Below are positions 20,690 through 29,204 of a DNA stretch of 64,000 nt, piece by piece; within the stretch, counting starts at the first letter, position 1, and every line of letters begins with the position of its first letter. Location: assembly GCA_052174475.1 (NCBI GenBank), contig JBQMRO010000061.1, positions 252,841-316,840 of the forward strand, written 5' to 3'. The notes below the pieces were generated by a model, which saw nothing but the letters and a program-made list of their open reading frames with translations, searched no databases and had not been told where the DNA came from. Source of the DNA: Arsenophonus sp052174475 (GTDB lineage Bacteria; Pseudomonadota; Gammaproteobacteria; Enterobacterales; Enterobacteriaceae). The position numbers were made by a program, and so were the translations under genes.

Positions 20690-21590
20690 AATGTAGCGGT
20701 TTAGATTTTATTGTATTAGAATATTTTCTATATATGTCAGGTAATAAGTATACCCCCCGTTTAATACGGCCAGTAATCTTGATTTACCATCTATATCAGA
20801 CTAATTTTTATAAAAGAGATTCTACTATAGATTTCTCCCCTGTTAAATAACAAATCCTAATAGCAGCGACTCAGTGCATTGAGTTAAGCAACCTGTTAAG
20901 TATATAACAATTTAATTCGCCTGCTATAACATCTAATACGCAATAACATGCATCAGTTTAATCTTTTGCTTGCATAATAACTTGACTGAACATTTTAATA
21001 GAGTAAAAGGAATGGTATGGACATATATGATATCGCCATATTTTAGTTATTATCTAAAGTGACTGAGAAACAGTTTTTATCTATAATATCAGCGCTTAGT
21101 GGAGAAACTAAAAGATTGTATCATATCATTTTATACTATAATGAGTCTGTCTTAGACAACGAAAGCTAATATATATCGATATTAAATCGCCTTCAACTTG
21201 TTCAATAGCAAATTGCTTTAATTCAACTACCATAATCTGAGTTTATTGGTGCTTTAAAATTGAATTGCTAGTTAAGCGTATAACTAAATCACTTTTTAAG
21301 GAATGACCAATAATTTTACTTTATTTTTTTAAATGAGTAAAAATTAATAATCAATACCTAATTTAAGTAATGTGCTAGTGTTGTAATAATTTTTGAATAC
21401 TTGCAGGTAAATGGTATTTGTTAGCTATGTAATCGAATTAATGGATGTATCACACTCTACACTTTTTAAAAAAGTCATAAGTGCTATATGTAAAATACAT
21501 ATAATAGAGACACTAAAGTGTCATGCATAAAAAAGTAAACGGTGATTTAACATCAAGTGTGCGTTAGCATAACTATTAATCATAAACTCA
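20690..21590 (-). pseudogene. dacB: dacB ghost, D-Ala-D-Ala carboxypeptidase (PBP4)
   Basis: Reverse-strand reading gives, in the right order, HLPASIQKLL near 21410 (the SxxK active-site region), SDLVIRLTSNSILKHQ near 21290, ADIIDKNCFSVTL near 21090, and VLDVIAGELN.YIL near 20920. These match the first 60 percent of E. coli DacB. The 3' part is cut off at the IS256 copy d. In E. coli dacB is divergent from greA, the arrangement seen here. Frameshifts and stops make it non-functional. Confidence 0.88.
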
Positions 21591-21734
21591 TAATGTTGCA
21601 AATTAATAATTAACAAGGTTTGCTTTTTTGTTTGCAAAAAAGTTGTTTTATTAGCAGTATTCATTTTCTTTAAAAACAGAAAAATCAAGAAAATATTTAA
21701 TTTTTATTTAAAAAAGAATCAGAGGCATTTATTA

Positions 21735-22211
21735 ATGAAACAGATTCCAATGACAGTACGTGGTGTAGAAAAGCTGCGTAAAGAGTTAGAATTTTTAAAG
21801 AATATTCACCGTCCTAAAATTATTTCGGCTATTGCAGAAGCTCGTGAACATGGTGATTTAAAGGAAAATTCTGAATACCTTGCAGCACGTGAGCAGCAAG
21901 GGTTTTGTGAAGGGCGTATTCAAGATATTAAAGCTAAATTATCTAATGCACAAATTATTGATGTAACAAAAATGAAACATGAGGGTCGTGTAATATTTGG
22001 CGCGACAGTTACTGTATTTAATGTAACGACAAATGAAGATCAGATTTACCGTATTGTGGGTGATGATGAAGCTGATATCAAAGAAAACCTTATTTCTGTT
22101 AATTCACCAATAGCTCAAGGCTTAATTGGTAAGACCATGGATGATATGGTAATTATTACCACCCCTGGTGGGGAAGTTGAATATGAAATTTTACAAGTGG
22201 AATATATTTAA
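21735..22211 (+). CDS. greA: Transcription elongation factor GreA
   Basis: GreA enters the RNA polymerase secondary channel and stimulates cleavage of backtracked RNA. It has 158 residues, the E. coli length. The N-terminal coiled coil (residues 1-75) carries the acidic tip in EAREHGDLKENSEY, with the aspartate and glutamate that position Mg in the active centre. The C-terminal FKBP-like domain (80-158) includes VGDDEADIKENLISVNSPIA and TPGGEVEYEI. AGAGG lies 11 nt before the ATG. The gene seems monocistronic, between the dacB and yhbY ghosts. Confidence 0.98.
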   Translation: MKQIPMTVRGVEKLRKELEFLKNIHRPKIISAIAEAREHGDLKENSEYLAAREQQGFCEGRIQDIKAKLSNAQIIDVTKMKHEGRVIFGATVTVFNVTTNEDQIYRIVGDDEADIKENLISVNSPIAQGLIGKTMDDMVIITTPGGEVEYEILQVEYI

Positions 22212-22319
22212 TTTTCATTAAATCTTAAAGTGTTATGTTTTTAGTTAACTTTAAAATAAATGAAGCAAAATGGCCTTTTTATCTTGAAGCGAGATGATGG
22301 TATTTCTGTATAAATGCAG

Positions 22320-22620
22320 AAAACTTTTTAGGTAAAATGAACTTATCTACTTCAACTTTACGGTAAAGTATAAAAAATTTATCAAAAATTTCATATTAAT
22401 ATCATCAGTTTTTCGAACAATAACGTAACTATTAAATTTTTTCTACTGCGATCTTAACTTGCTATTTTGATTTATATGTCATTATATGACAAGAATTATT
22501 AGATTTCAGCTAAATATACTCCGTTAAGCTGTTTGCTACCTATTATTATAATATGGTTTAGATGATAAATAAAGCTTTTTTTATACTATATTTATTTTTT
22601 ATTAAATATTGTTATATTTA
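22320..22620 (-). pseudogene. yhbY: yhbY ghost, CRM-domain ribosome-binding protein
   Basis: Reverse-strand frames give GSKQLNGVYLAEI near 22530, IKIAS.DR near 22460, IVRKTDDINMKFL near 22415 and ISSFYLK near 22330. They follow the order of E. coli YhbY (GSNGLTEGVLAEI, IKVKIA, IVRETG, KISLPR). YhbY is antisense between greA and rlmE in E. coli, exactly the position here. There are many stops. Confidence 0.8.
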
Positions 22621-22743
22621 ACTTTAGTAAGTTGAAAAGAATATATTTTACCGCCATCTTTTATATAGAATCATAAATTATATTATTTTGCTACATCAAA
22701 AATACCAAGGATAGGTATTACTTTATAAGTATAGTTGGAAACA

Positions 22744-23373
22744 ATGGCTAATAAAAAGCGTTCACCAAACTCTAATCGTTGGTTGCGGGAACATTTTAGT
22801 GATAAATATGTTCTTCAAGCACAAAAAAAAAGGTTTTGCTCACGTGCATGGTTTAAATTAGATGAGATCCAGCAAAGTGATAAAATATTTAAACCTGGTA
22901 TAACTGTTGTTGATTTGGGTGCAGCGCCTGGAGGTTGGTCTCAATATGTAGCAAGGAAAATTAGTCAGACAGGACGTGTTATTGCATGCGACTTATTATT
23001 AATGGATCCCATCGTTGGTGTTGATTTCTTACAAGGAGATTTTAGGAATAACCAGATATTAAAAGCATTACTTGAACGAGTGGGTGATAAAAAAGTCCAA
23101 GTTGTTATGTCGGATATGGCTCCTAATATGAGTGGGATATGTTCGATCGATATTCCTCGATCCATACATCTGGCTGAGCTAGCATTGAATATGTGTCGCA
23201 ACGTACTAGATACTGATGGAAGTTTTATTGTTAAAGTATTTCATGGAGAAGGTTTTAATGAATATCTGAGAGAAATTTGCTCTCTATTTTTAAAAGTTAA
23301 AATTCGTAAACCAAATGCTTCACGATCACGGTCACGTGAAGTATATATTGTAGCAACAGGACGCAAAATATAG
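22744..23373 (+). CDS. rlmE: 23S rRNA 2'-O-ribose U2552 methyltransferase
   Basis: RlmE (FtsJ/RrmJ) methylates U2552 in the A-loop of 23S rRNA late in 50S assembly. The product has 209 residues. The catalytic set is present: Lys38 in SRAWFKLDE, the SAM motif VVDLGAAPGGWSQYV near 58-72, Asp in ACDLLLMDPI, Asp in VMSDMAPNMSG, Lys in IVKVFHGEGF and Glu in SREVYIVATG. I start at the ATG at 22744 (MANKKR, as MTGKKR in E. coli); the frame extends three codons to a TTG. It precedes ftsH by about 50 nt, as in E. coli. Confidence 0.97.
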   Translation: MANKKRSPNSNRWLREHFSDKYVLQAQKKRFCSRAWFKLDEIQQSDKIFKPGITVVDLGAAPGGWSQYVARKISQTGRVIACDLLLMDPIVGVDFLQGDFRNNQILKALLERVGDKKVQVVMSDMAPNMSGICSIDIPRSIHLAELALNMCRNVLDTDGSFIVKVFHGEGFNEYLREICSLFLKVKIRKPNASRSRSREVYIVATGRKI

Positions 23374-23422
23374 TACCCTGTACGTTATTATTTAATATAG
23401 TTGTAATGAAGAGGTTCATTCC

Positions 23423-25336
23423 TTGAGTGACATGGCGAAAAACCTGATTCTCTGGGTAGTCATTGCAGTAGTTCTAATGTCTTTATTCCAGAGTTTTGGT
23501 CCTAGCGATTCAAATAGTCGCAGGGTGGATTATTCTACCTTTATGAATGAGTTAACTCAAGATCAGATACGTGAAGTGCGAATTTCTGATCGTGAAATTA
23601 GTGTTAAAAAAACAGATAACAGTCGTTATACGACTTATATTCCAGTGAGAGAAGATCCAAGATTGTTGGATACATTGCTTGAAAGACACGTCACCATTAT
23701 TGGTGAACCACCTCAAGAGCAAAGTTTTTTAGCAACTATTTTTATTTCCTGGTTCCCAATGTTATTACTGATTGGAGTTTGGATTTTTTTTATGCGTCAA
23801 ATGCAAGGAGGAGGTAGCAAAGGAGCTATGTCCTTTGGTAAAAGTAAGGCGCGTATGCTGACAGAAGATCAAGTTAAAACGACTTTTGCTGATGTTGCCG
23901 GTTGTGATGAAGCAAAAGAAGAGGTTGCTGAACTAGTTGAATATTTGCGTGAACCGGGACGTTTTCAAAAATTAGGTGGTAAAATTCCTAAGGGAATCTT
24001 GATGGTAGGGCCACCTGGAACTGGTAAAACTTTATTGGCAAAAGCGATCGCTGGTGAAGCAAAAGTTCCTTTTTTTACTATCTCAGGTTCAGATTTCGTA
24101 GAAATGTTCGTTGGGATTGGTGCTTCTCGAGTTCGTGATATGTTTGAACAAGCAAAAAAAGCAGCACCTTGTATTATCTTTATTGACGAAATAGATGCTG
24201 TTGGCCGTCAACGGGGTGCAGGTTTGGGAGGAGGTCACGATGAACGTGAACAAACTCTTAATCAAATGTTGGTAGAGATGGATGGATTTGAAGGTAATGA
24301 AGGTATTATTGTTATTGCAGCTACCAATCGTCCCGATGTATTAGATCCAGCATTATTGCGTCCTGGACGTTTTGATCGGCAAGTTGTTGTGGGTTTACCG
24401 GATGTACGTGGTCGTGAGCAAATTTTAAAAGTTCATATGCGCCGTGTACCTTTAGATCCTAGTGTTGATACTTCACTATTAGCACGAGGAACACCAGGTT
24501 TTTCTGGTGCTGATTTAGCTAATTTAGTTAATGAAGCAGCCCTTTTTGCAGCGCGTGGAAATAAGCGTGTTGTCAGTATGGTGGAATTCGAAAAAGCAAA
24601 AGACAAGATCATGATGGGTGCTGAACGTCGCTCTATGGTTATGACAGAAGAACAAAAAGAATCTACTGCTTATCATGAGGCTGGTCATGCGATTATAGGG
24701 CGTATTGTCCCAGAGCATGATCCTGTTCATAAAGTAACAATTATCCCACGTGGTCGTGCGTTAGGTGTAACCTTCTTCTTGCCAAAAGGTGATCAAATTA
24801 GTGCCAGTCGCCAAAAGCTAGAAAGTCAAATTTCTACGCTTTATGGTGGCAGGTTAGCAGAAGAAATTATTTACGGTTCAGAAAAGGTATCTACAGGCGC
24901 ATCAAATGATATTAAAGTAGCAACTAATCTTGCTCGTAATATGGTGACACAATGGGGTTTTTCTGAGAAATTAGGGCCATTACTATATGCTGAAGAAGAA
25001 GGTGAGATCTTTTTGGGCCGTTCGGTTGCAAAAGCTAACCATATGTCAGACGACACCGCGCGAGCAATTGATGAAGAAATCAAAGCAATTATTGATTCTA
25101 ATTATAAACGTGCTCGTCAGATTTTGAATGATAACATGGATATTCTGCATGCAATGAAGGATGCATTAATGAAATATGAAACCATTGATGCACCTCAAAT
25201 TGATGATTTAATGAATCGCCGACCAATCAGAACACCAGCTGGCTGGGATGATAATGATAATAATTCTACTTCAACTCTCTCATCAGAAGGAGAGTCAGAA
25301 AAGAATATTTCTCCTACTACTAATAGTTCAGGATAA
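23423..25336 (+). CDS. ftsH: ATP-dependent zinc metalloprotease FtsH
   Basis: Membrane-anchored AAA+ protease that degrades LpxC, unassembled SecY and other substrates. It has 637 residues. Membrane segment 1 lies near residues 6-22 and segment 2 near 100-120, with a periplasmic domain between. Walker A GPPGTGKT is at about 195-202, Walker B IIFIDEID near 254 and the zinc motif HEAGH at about 417-421. The acidic C-terminal tail is shorter and unlike E. coli. The start is probably the TTG at 23423, giving MSDMAKN, because GAGG lies 8 nt before it; the ATG at 23432 would be far from it. A terminator lies about 90 nt behind the stop. Confidence 0.97.
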   Translation: MSDMAKNLILWVVIAVVLMSLFQSFGPSDSNSRRVDYSTFMNELTQDQIREVRISDREISVKKTDNSRYTTYIPVREDPRLLDTLLERHVTIIGEPPQEQSFLATIFISWFPMLLLIGVWIFFMRQMQGGGSKGAMSFGKSKARMLTEDQVKTTFADVAGCDEAKEEVAELVEYLREPGRFQKLGGKIPKGILMVGPPGTGKTLLAKAIAGEAKVPFFTISGSDFVEMFVGIGASRVRDMFEQAKKAAPCIIFIDEIDAVGRQRGAGLGGGHDEREQTLNQMLVEMDGFEGNEGIIVIAATNRPDVLDPALLRPGRFDRQVVVGLPDVRGREQILKVHMRRVPLDPSVDTSLLARGTPGFSGADLANLVNEAALFAARGNKRVVSMVEFEKAKDKIMMGAERRSMVMTEEQKESTAYHEAGHAIIGRIVPEHDPVHKVTIIPRGRALGVTFFLPKGDQISASRQKLESQISTLYGGRLAEEIIYGSEKVSTGASNDIKVATNLARNMVTQWGFSEKLGPLLYAEEEGEIFLGRSVAKANHMSDDTARAIDEEIKAIIDSNYKRARQILNDNMDILHAMKDALMKYETIDAPQIDDLMNRRPIRTPAGWDDNDNNSTSTLSSEGESEKNISPTTNSSG

Positions 25337-25422
25337 AGATGGTGTGCGTAAAAATAACAATGCTAGTAACACAGAGAATAATTAATGATCATTGGTTTTC
25401 TAGTAAAATGAATAAATAATCA

Positions 25423-25453
25423 AAAACCCCAGAGATTACTTCCTGGGGGTTTT
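25423..25453 (+). terminator. Intrinsic terminator between ftsH and folP
   Basis: AAAACCCCAG / CTGGGGGTTTT stem with a short A/T-rich loop and trailing T run, about 90 nt behind ftsH. It ends only about 24 nt before the folP start, so folP must be served by readthrough or by a promoter overlapping the hairpin. Confidence 0.85.
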
Positions 25454-25476
25454 ATTTAATTGAATATAAGTTGATT

Positions 25477-26325
25477 ATGAAAATTACTACCCGAAAAATA
25501 GAGCTTAATCTTAATCGTCCTATTGTTATGGGAATATTAAATGTTACTCCAGATTCTTTTTTTGATGGTGGTATATACAGTCATTATGACTATGCTCTAA
25601 AACATGCAGCTACCATGGTTAATCATGGTGCAGAAATTATTGATATTGGCGGTGAATCAACCCGTCCAGGCGCTAGTGAAGTTAGCATACAGCAAGAACT
25701 TGATCGGGTTATCCCCATAATTGAAGCAGTAACTGACCGTTTTGATGTTTGGGTTTCTATTGATACATCTAAATCTATTATTATGACAGAAGCTGCTAGA
25801 GCAGGTGCTCATATTATTAATGATATTAGGTCGTTACATGAACCTGGTGCATTAGAGGCTGCAGCTGAAACAGAGTTACTGATCTGTATCATGCATATGA
25901 TAGGTCAACCTAAGACAATGCAACAAGCACCTAATTATAAAAATGTGGTTATAGAGGTAAAACAGTATTTATCGGATGAAATTGAACGCTGTGAAGCAGC
26001 TGGGATTGCAAGAAATTCTCTGATTATTGACCCAGGTTTTGGTTTTGGTAAAAACTTGGCGCATAATTATCAATTATTAGCGAAATTGAATGAATTTCAT
26101 GCTCTAGGAGTGCCGCTACTAGTTGGTATGTCGCGTAAATCTATGATTGGTGAATTATTAGACGCACCACTAGAAGAACGGCTTATTGGCAGTATTGCGT
26201 GCGCAGTTATTGCAGCTATGCAAGGAGCACATATTATTCGCGTTCATGATGTAAAAGAAACTGTACAGGCTATGAAGATTATTCAAAAAACCTTTTTAAT
26301 AAAGGAAGCAGATAATTATGAATAA
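25477..26325 (+). CDS. folP: Dihydropteroate synthase
   Basis: Joins p-aminobenzoate to dihydropterin diphosphate in folate synthesis. The TIM-barrel protein has 282 residues. Visible are the pterin and diphosphate motifs MGILNVTPDSFFDGG (residues 17-31), GGESTRPGA and the DPGFGFGK loop, and GMSRKSMIG near the C-terminus with the sulfonamide/pABA-site residues. I start at ATG 25477, where the family N-terminus begins; the frame extends two codons to a TTG. Its end overlaps glmM by 8 nt, so the two are translationally coupled as in E. coli. Confidence 0.97.
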   Translation: MKITTRKIELNLNRPIVMGILNVTPDSFFDGGIYSHYDYALKHAATMVNHGAEIIDIGGESTRPGASEVSIQQELDRVIPIIEAVTDRFDVWVSIDTSKSIIMTEAARAGAHIINDIRSLHEPGALEAAAETELLICIMHMIGQPKTMQQAPNYKNVVIEVKQYLSDEIERCEAAGIARNSLIIDPGFGFGKNLAHNYQLLAKLNEFHALGVPLLVGMSRKSMIGELLDAPLEERLIGSIACAVIAAMQGAHIIRVHDVKETVQAMKIIQKTFLIKEADNYE

Positions 26326-27646
26326 GCGAAAATATTTTCGTACCGATGGTATTCGTGGTAAAGTAGGAGAAAATCCAATTACCCCTGATTTTATTTTAAA
26401 ATTGGGTTGGGCAGCTGGTAAGGTTTTATCGCGGCATGGTTCTCGTAAAATAATCATAGGTAAAGATACACGTATTTCAGGTTATATGTTGGAATCTTCT
26501 TTAGAAGCGGGTCTTGCTGCAGCTGGATTATCCGCTGCGTTTACAGGACCTATGCCTACGCCAGCGATTGCTTATTTAACACGCACATACCGTGCGGAGG
26601 CGGGTATTGTTATCTCTGCTTCCCATAATCCATATTATGATAATGGAATTAAATTCTTTTCGATTTATGGAACTAAGTTACCTGATGAGGTAGAAGAAGC
26701 AATAGAATCTGAGATGGAGAAACCACTTACTTGTGTTGACTCTGCCGCATTAGGACGAGCGAGCCGTGTTGTTGATGCTGCTGGACGTTATATAGAGTAT
26801 TGCAAAGGGACGTTTCCCAGTGACCAAAATTTAAATGGATTAAAAATAGTTTTAGATTGTGCTAATGGCGCAACATATCATATTGCACCGAATGTTTTAA
26901 CTGAACTTGGCGCAGAAGTTATCGCAATTAACTGTGAACCAAATGGATTAAATATTAATCAAAATTGTGGAGCGACCGATGTTTTGCTCTTGCAAAAACG
27001 TGTAGTAACAGAAAAAGCAGACATTGGTCTTGCTTTTGATGGTGATGGTGATCGGATAATAATGATTGATGGTCGTGGTAATAAAATAGATGGCGATCAA
27101 ATTCTTTATATTATTGCACGTGATGCACTTCGACAAGGTCAATTGCACGGTGGTGTTGTTGGCACCTTAATGAGCAATACTGGGTTAAAAATAGCCCTAC
27201 AACAGTTGGGTATACCTTTTATCCGAGCAAAAGTCGGTGATCGTTACATTCTCGAAAAATTACAAGAGTATGGATGGCGACTAGGTGCTGAAAATTCAGG
27301 CCACATTATTTTATTAGATAAAACTACAACAGGTGATGGTATTATTGCTGGTTTACAAGTTCTAAGTGCGATGATCCGTAATCATATGAGCCTTTATGAT
27401 CTCTGCAGAGAGATTAAGTTAATGCCTCAGGCATTGGTAAATGTAAGTTTTTCCGGTGACCATAATCCATTGGCTGAAAAAGATGTTTTAAATGTAGTAA
27501 ACCAAGTAGAAAATAAACTAGCAGGTAGAGGACGAGTTTTATTACGTAAATCAGGTACTGAGCCTTTAATTCGTGTCATGGTGGAAGGTGAGAATGAAAA
27601 CCAAGTTACAGCATTGGCTAATTGTATTGCCAATGCAATCAAATAA
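26318..27646 (+). CDS. glmM: Phosphoglucosamine mutase
   Basis: Converts glucosamine-6-phosphate to glucosamine-1-phosphate for UDP-GlcNAc, the precursor of peptidoglycan and lipid A. The 442 residues compare with 445 in E. coli. The phosphoserine loop ISASHNP has Ser102, the Mg loop DGDGDR lies near residue 242, the sugar-binding region AENSGH near 325 and the phosphate-binding RKSGTEPLIRVM near 408. The N-terminal signature, normally FGTDGIRG, reads FRTDGIRG with arginine at residue 8. The ATG lies inside the end of folP. Everything else looks functional, so I take it as an active gene with an unusual substitution. Confidence 0.96.
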   Translation: MNKRKYFRTDGIRGKVGENPITPDFILKLGWAAGKVLSRHGSRKIIIGKDTRISGYMLESSLEAGLAAAGLSAAFTGPMPTPAIAYLTRTYRAEAGIVISASHNPYYDNGIKFFSIYGTKLPDEVEEAIESEMEKPLTCVDSAALGRASRVVDAAGRYIEYCKGTFPSDQNLNGLKIVLDCANGATYHIAPNVLTELGAEVIAINCEPNGLNINQNCGATDVLLLQKRVVTEKADIGLAFDGDGDRIIMIDGRGNKIDGDQILYIIARDALRQGQLHGGVVGTLMSNTGLKIALQQLGIPFIRAKVGDRYILEKLQEYGWRLGAENSGHIILLDKTTTGDGIIAGLQVLSAMIRNHMSLYDLCREIKLMPQALVNVSFSGDHNPLAEKDVLNVVNQVENKLAGRGRVLLRKSGTEPLIRVMVEGENENQVTALANCIANAIK

Positions 27647-27899
27647 GAAAATAGACCATAATTTTTACAAAAAAAAAGTTATATGATAATAACAGTATTA
27701 AACTATTTTAGCAACTGGAGATTCGGAAAGCAATATTTATTATATTTTTACAAATAGTGCACAATAAGATAAAAATAATCTTGCTTGTCAACTAAGGTTT
27801 AGTTAATATTTAAAACTACTTTTAAAAGTAACGGCTTATATAGAATAAGTTGCAGTAAATAGGTTATTCCAAACTTTATTCTCAAACAGGTAGTTAGCT

Positions 27900-28244
27900 A
27901 TGTACATAATCCTTTTAGTTATCTTTTTATTAGTCTCAATTACGCTGATTTGTATGGTCATGCTGCAGCAAGGGAAAGGTGCTGATACAGGAGCTTCATT
28001 CGGTGCAGGTGCTTCTACAACATTATTTGGTTCATCAGGATCAGGTAATTTTATGACACAAATGACGGCTATCTTTGCAACATTATTTTTTATTATCAGT
28101 TTAATTTTAGGTAACTTAACCATTAATAAAAGTGTGACTGGAAGCAAATGGGAAAACATTGGTGAACCTGTTAAAGTTGAGAAATCAGCAGGAAAAGAAG
28201 TCCCTACAGCACCTATAACAGAAACAAACGATATTCCTCATTAA
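27900..28244 (+). CDS. secG: Preprotein translocase subunit SecG
   Basis: Small membrane subunit of the SecYEG channel that raises translocation efficiency. It has 114 residues (E. coli 110). Two hydrophobic segments are seen at about residues 2-22 and 54-72. The cytoplasmic loop between them carries the family signature MLQQGKGADTGASFGAG and LFGSSGSGNF. The C-terminal tail is polar and variable, ending NDIPH where E. coli ends SDIPN. It lies about 250 nt behind glmM and about 50 nt before tRNA-Leu, as in E. coli. Confidence 0.97.
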   Translation: MYIILLVIFLLVSITLICMVMLQQGKGADTGASFGAGASTTLFGSSGSGNFMTQMTAIFATLFFIISLILGNLTINKSVTGSKWENIGEPVKVEKSAGKEVPTAPITETNDIPH

Positions 28245-28297
28245 TTAAACAAACAACTTATGTAGTCAAGCGGTTATTAAAAAATTTTCGGGTGTGT

Positions 28298-28387
28298 GCC
28301 GAGGTGGTGAAATTGGTATACACGCTACCTTGAGGTGGTAGTGCCTATAAAGCAGGTATACGGGTTCAAGTCCCGTTCTCGGCACCA
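28298..28387 (+). tRNA. leuU: tRNA-Leu (anticodon GAG)
   Basis: A class II tRNA of 90 nt including an encoded CCA. The acceptor GCCGAGG pairs with TCTCGGC (a G-T pair at position 7-66). The anticodon arm CTACC-TTGAGGT-GGTAG carries GAG. A long variable arm and the T arm ACGGG-TTCAAGT-CCCGT follow. It lies right behind secG, the position of leuU in E. coli, and reads CUU/CUC leucine codons. Confidence 0.97.
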
Positions 28388-28447
28388 TATATCAAAGATA
28401 ACTTGCATTTCGTATATTATCAGCGTAAAATTTATGAAATTTCCGAA

Positions 28448-28524
28448 CGCGGGATGGAGCAGCTTGGTAGCTCATCGGGCTCATAACCCGAAGGTCGTCG
28501 GTTCAAATCCGGCTCCCGCAACCA
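28448..28524 (+). tRNA. metY: Initiator tRNA-fMet (anticodon CAT)
   Basis: 77 nt including the encoded CCA. Initiator hallmarks are visible: the unpaired C1-A72 end (CGCGGG ... CCCGCA-ACCA) and the three G-C pairs of the anticodon stem, TCGGG-CTCATAA-CCCGA. In E. coli metY heads the rimP-nusA-infB operon. Here it lies only 60 nt behind tRNA-Leu; argG, which separates them in E. coli, is gone. Confidence 0.97.
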
Positions 28525-28644
28525 CTTCTTAAGATTATAAAGTATTTCAGGCGTTTTATTGAATTATTTTCGTTTAGAAGAGTACTGAGTCAAGGGGGTT
28601 AACACCTAAACCTACTAGCAGTATTATAGGGTCCAGTTGCATAA

Positions 28645-28667
28645 AAAACCCCGGTTTTCGGGGTTTT
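28645..28667 (+). terminator. Intrinsic terminator behind metY
   Basis: AAAACCCCG-gttt-CGGGGTTTT stem with flanking A and T runs, about 120 nt behind metY and before the rimP ghost. It would end transcripts of the two tRNAs. Confidence 0.9.
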
Positions 28668-28739
28668 CTGTTATTTAACACAGAATTACTGGGATTTTAG
28701 ACTTTTTTATATCTGGGATTGGATTTTGTCCACATTATA

Positions 28740-29190
28740 AAAAATTAATATCAATGACTTCAGTCCACACTAGGAAGCTCTAGGTTTTAAATTTATTGAT
28801 CTGAAGTTTATTCCACAGCATGATTTTTAATCTTATGCATTTATATTGATAGTAAAAATAGTATTTTTGTTGATGATTGCGTTAATGTTAGCCACCAGGT
28901 TATGCGCTACTAAATGTTGAAAATCCGGTCTCAGAGCTATATAACCTGAAAACATCTTCACTAGGACTTTAAGCATTAGCTATTTATTATAGCACGCTAT
29001 ATCAGCATTTTATTTATAAAAAAGTGAATTTAACATTAAAAATAGCAATACAAAATCATTATAAATGACAAGTATAATTAAAGCTGTTGATGACACCATA
29101 ATTATGGTTACTGTGGATAGCAAGAACAAAGTGTTTGCACTAAAAATATCCAGAAAGCTAACCTGGGTACTCCCACTTTTAATAAAGTTA
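28740..29190 (+). pseudogene. rimP: rimP ghost, 30S maturation factor
   Basis: Forward frames give EALGFKFIDLKFI near 28775, VDDCVNVSHQV near 28870 and IKAVDDTIIMVTVDSKNKVF near 29080, then NIQKANLG near 29150 after a frameshift. These match E. coli RimP (EALGFELVGIEFI, VDDCADVSHQV, IKAVDGEMITVTV, NIQKANLV) in order. Several stops and frameshifts break it. It keeps the position of rimP between metY and nusA. RimP helps assemble the 30S head. Confidence 0.92.
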
Positions 29191-29204
29191 ATGAGGCAAC
29201 TAGG

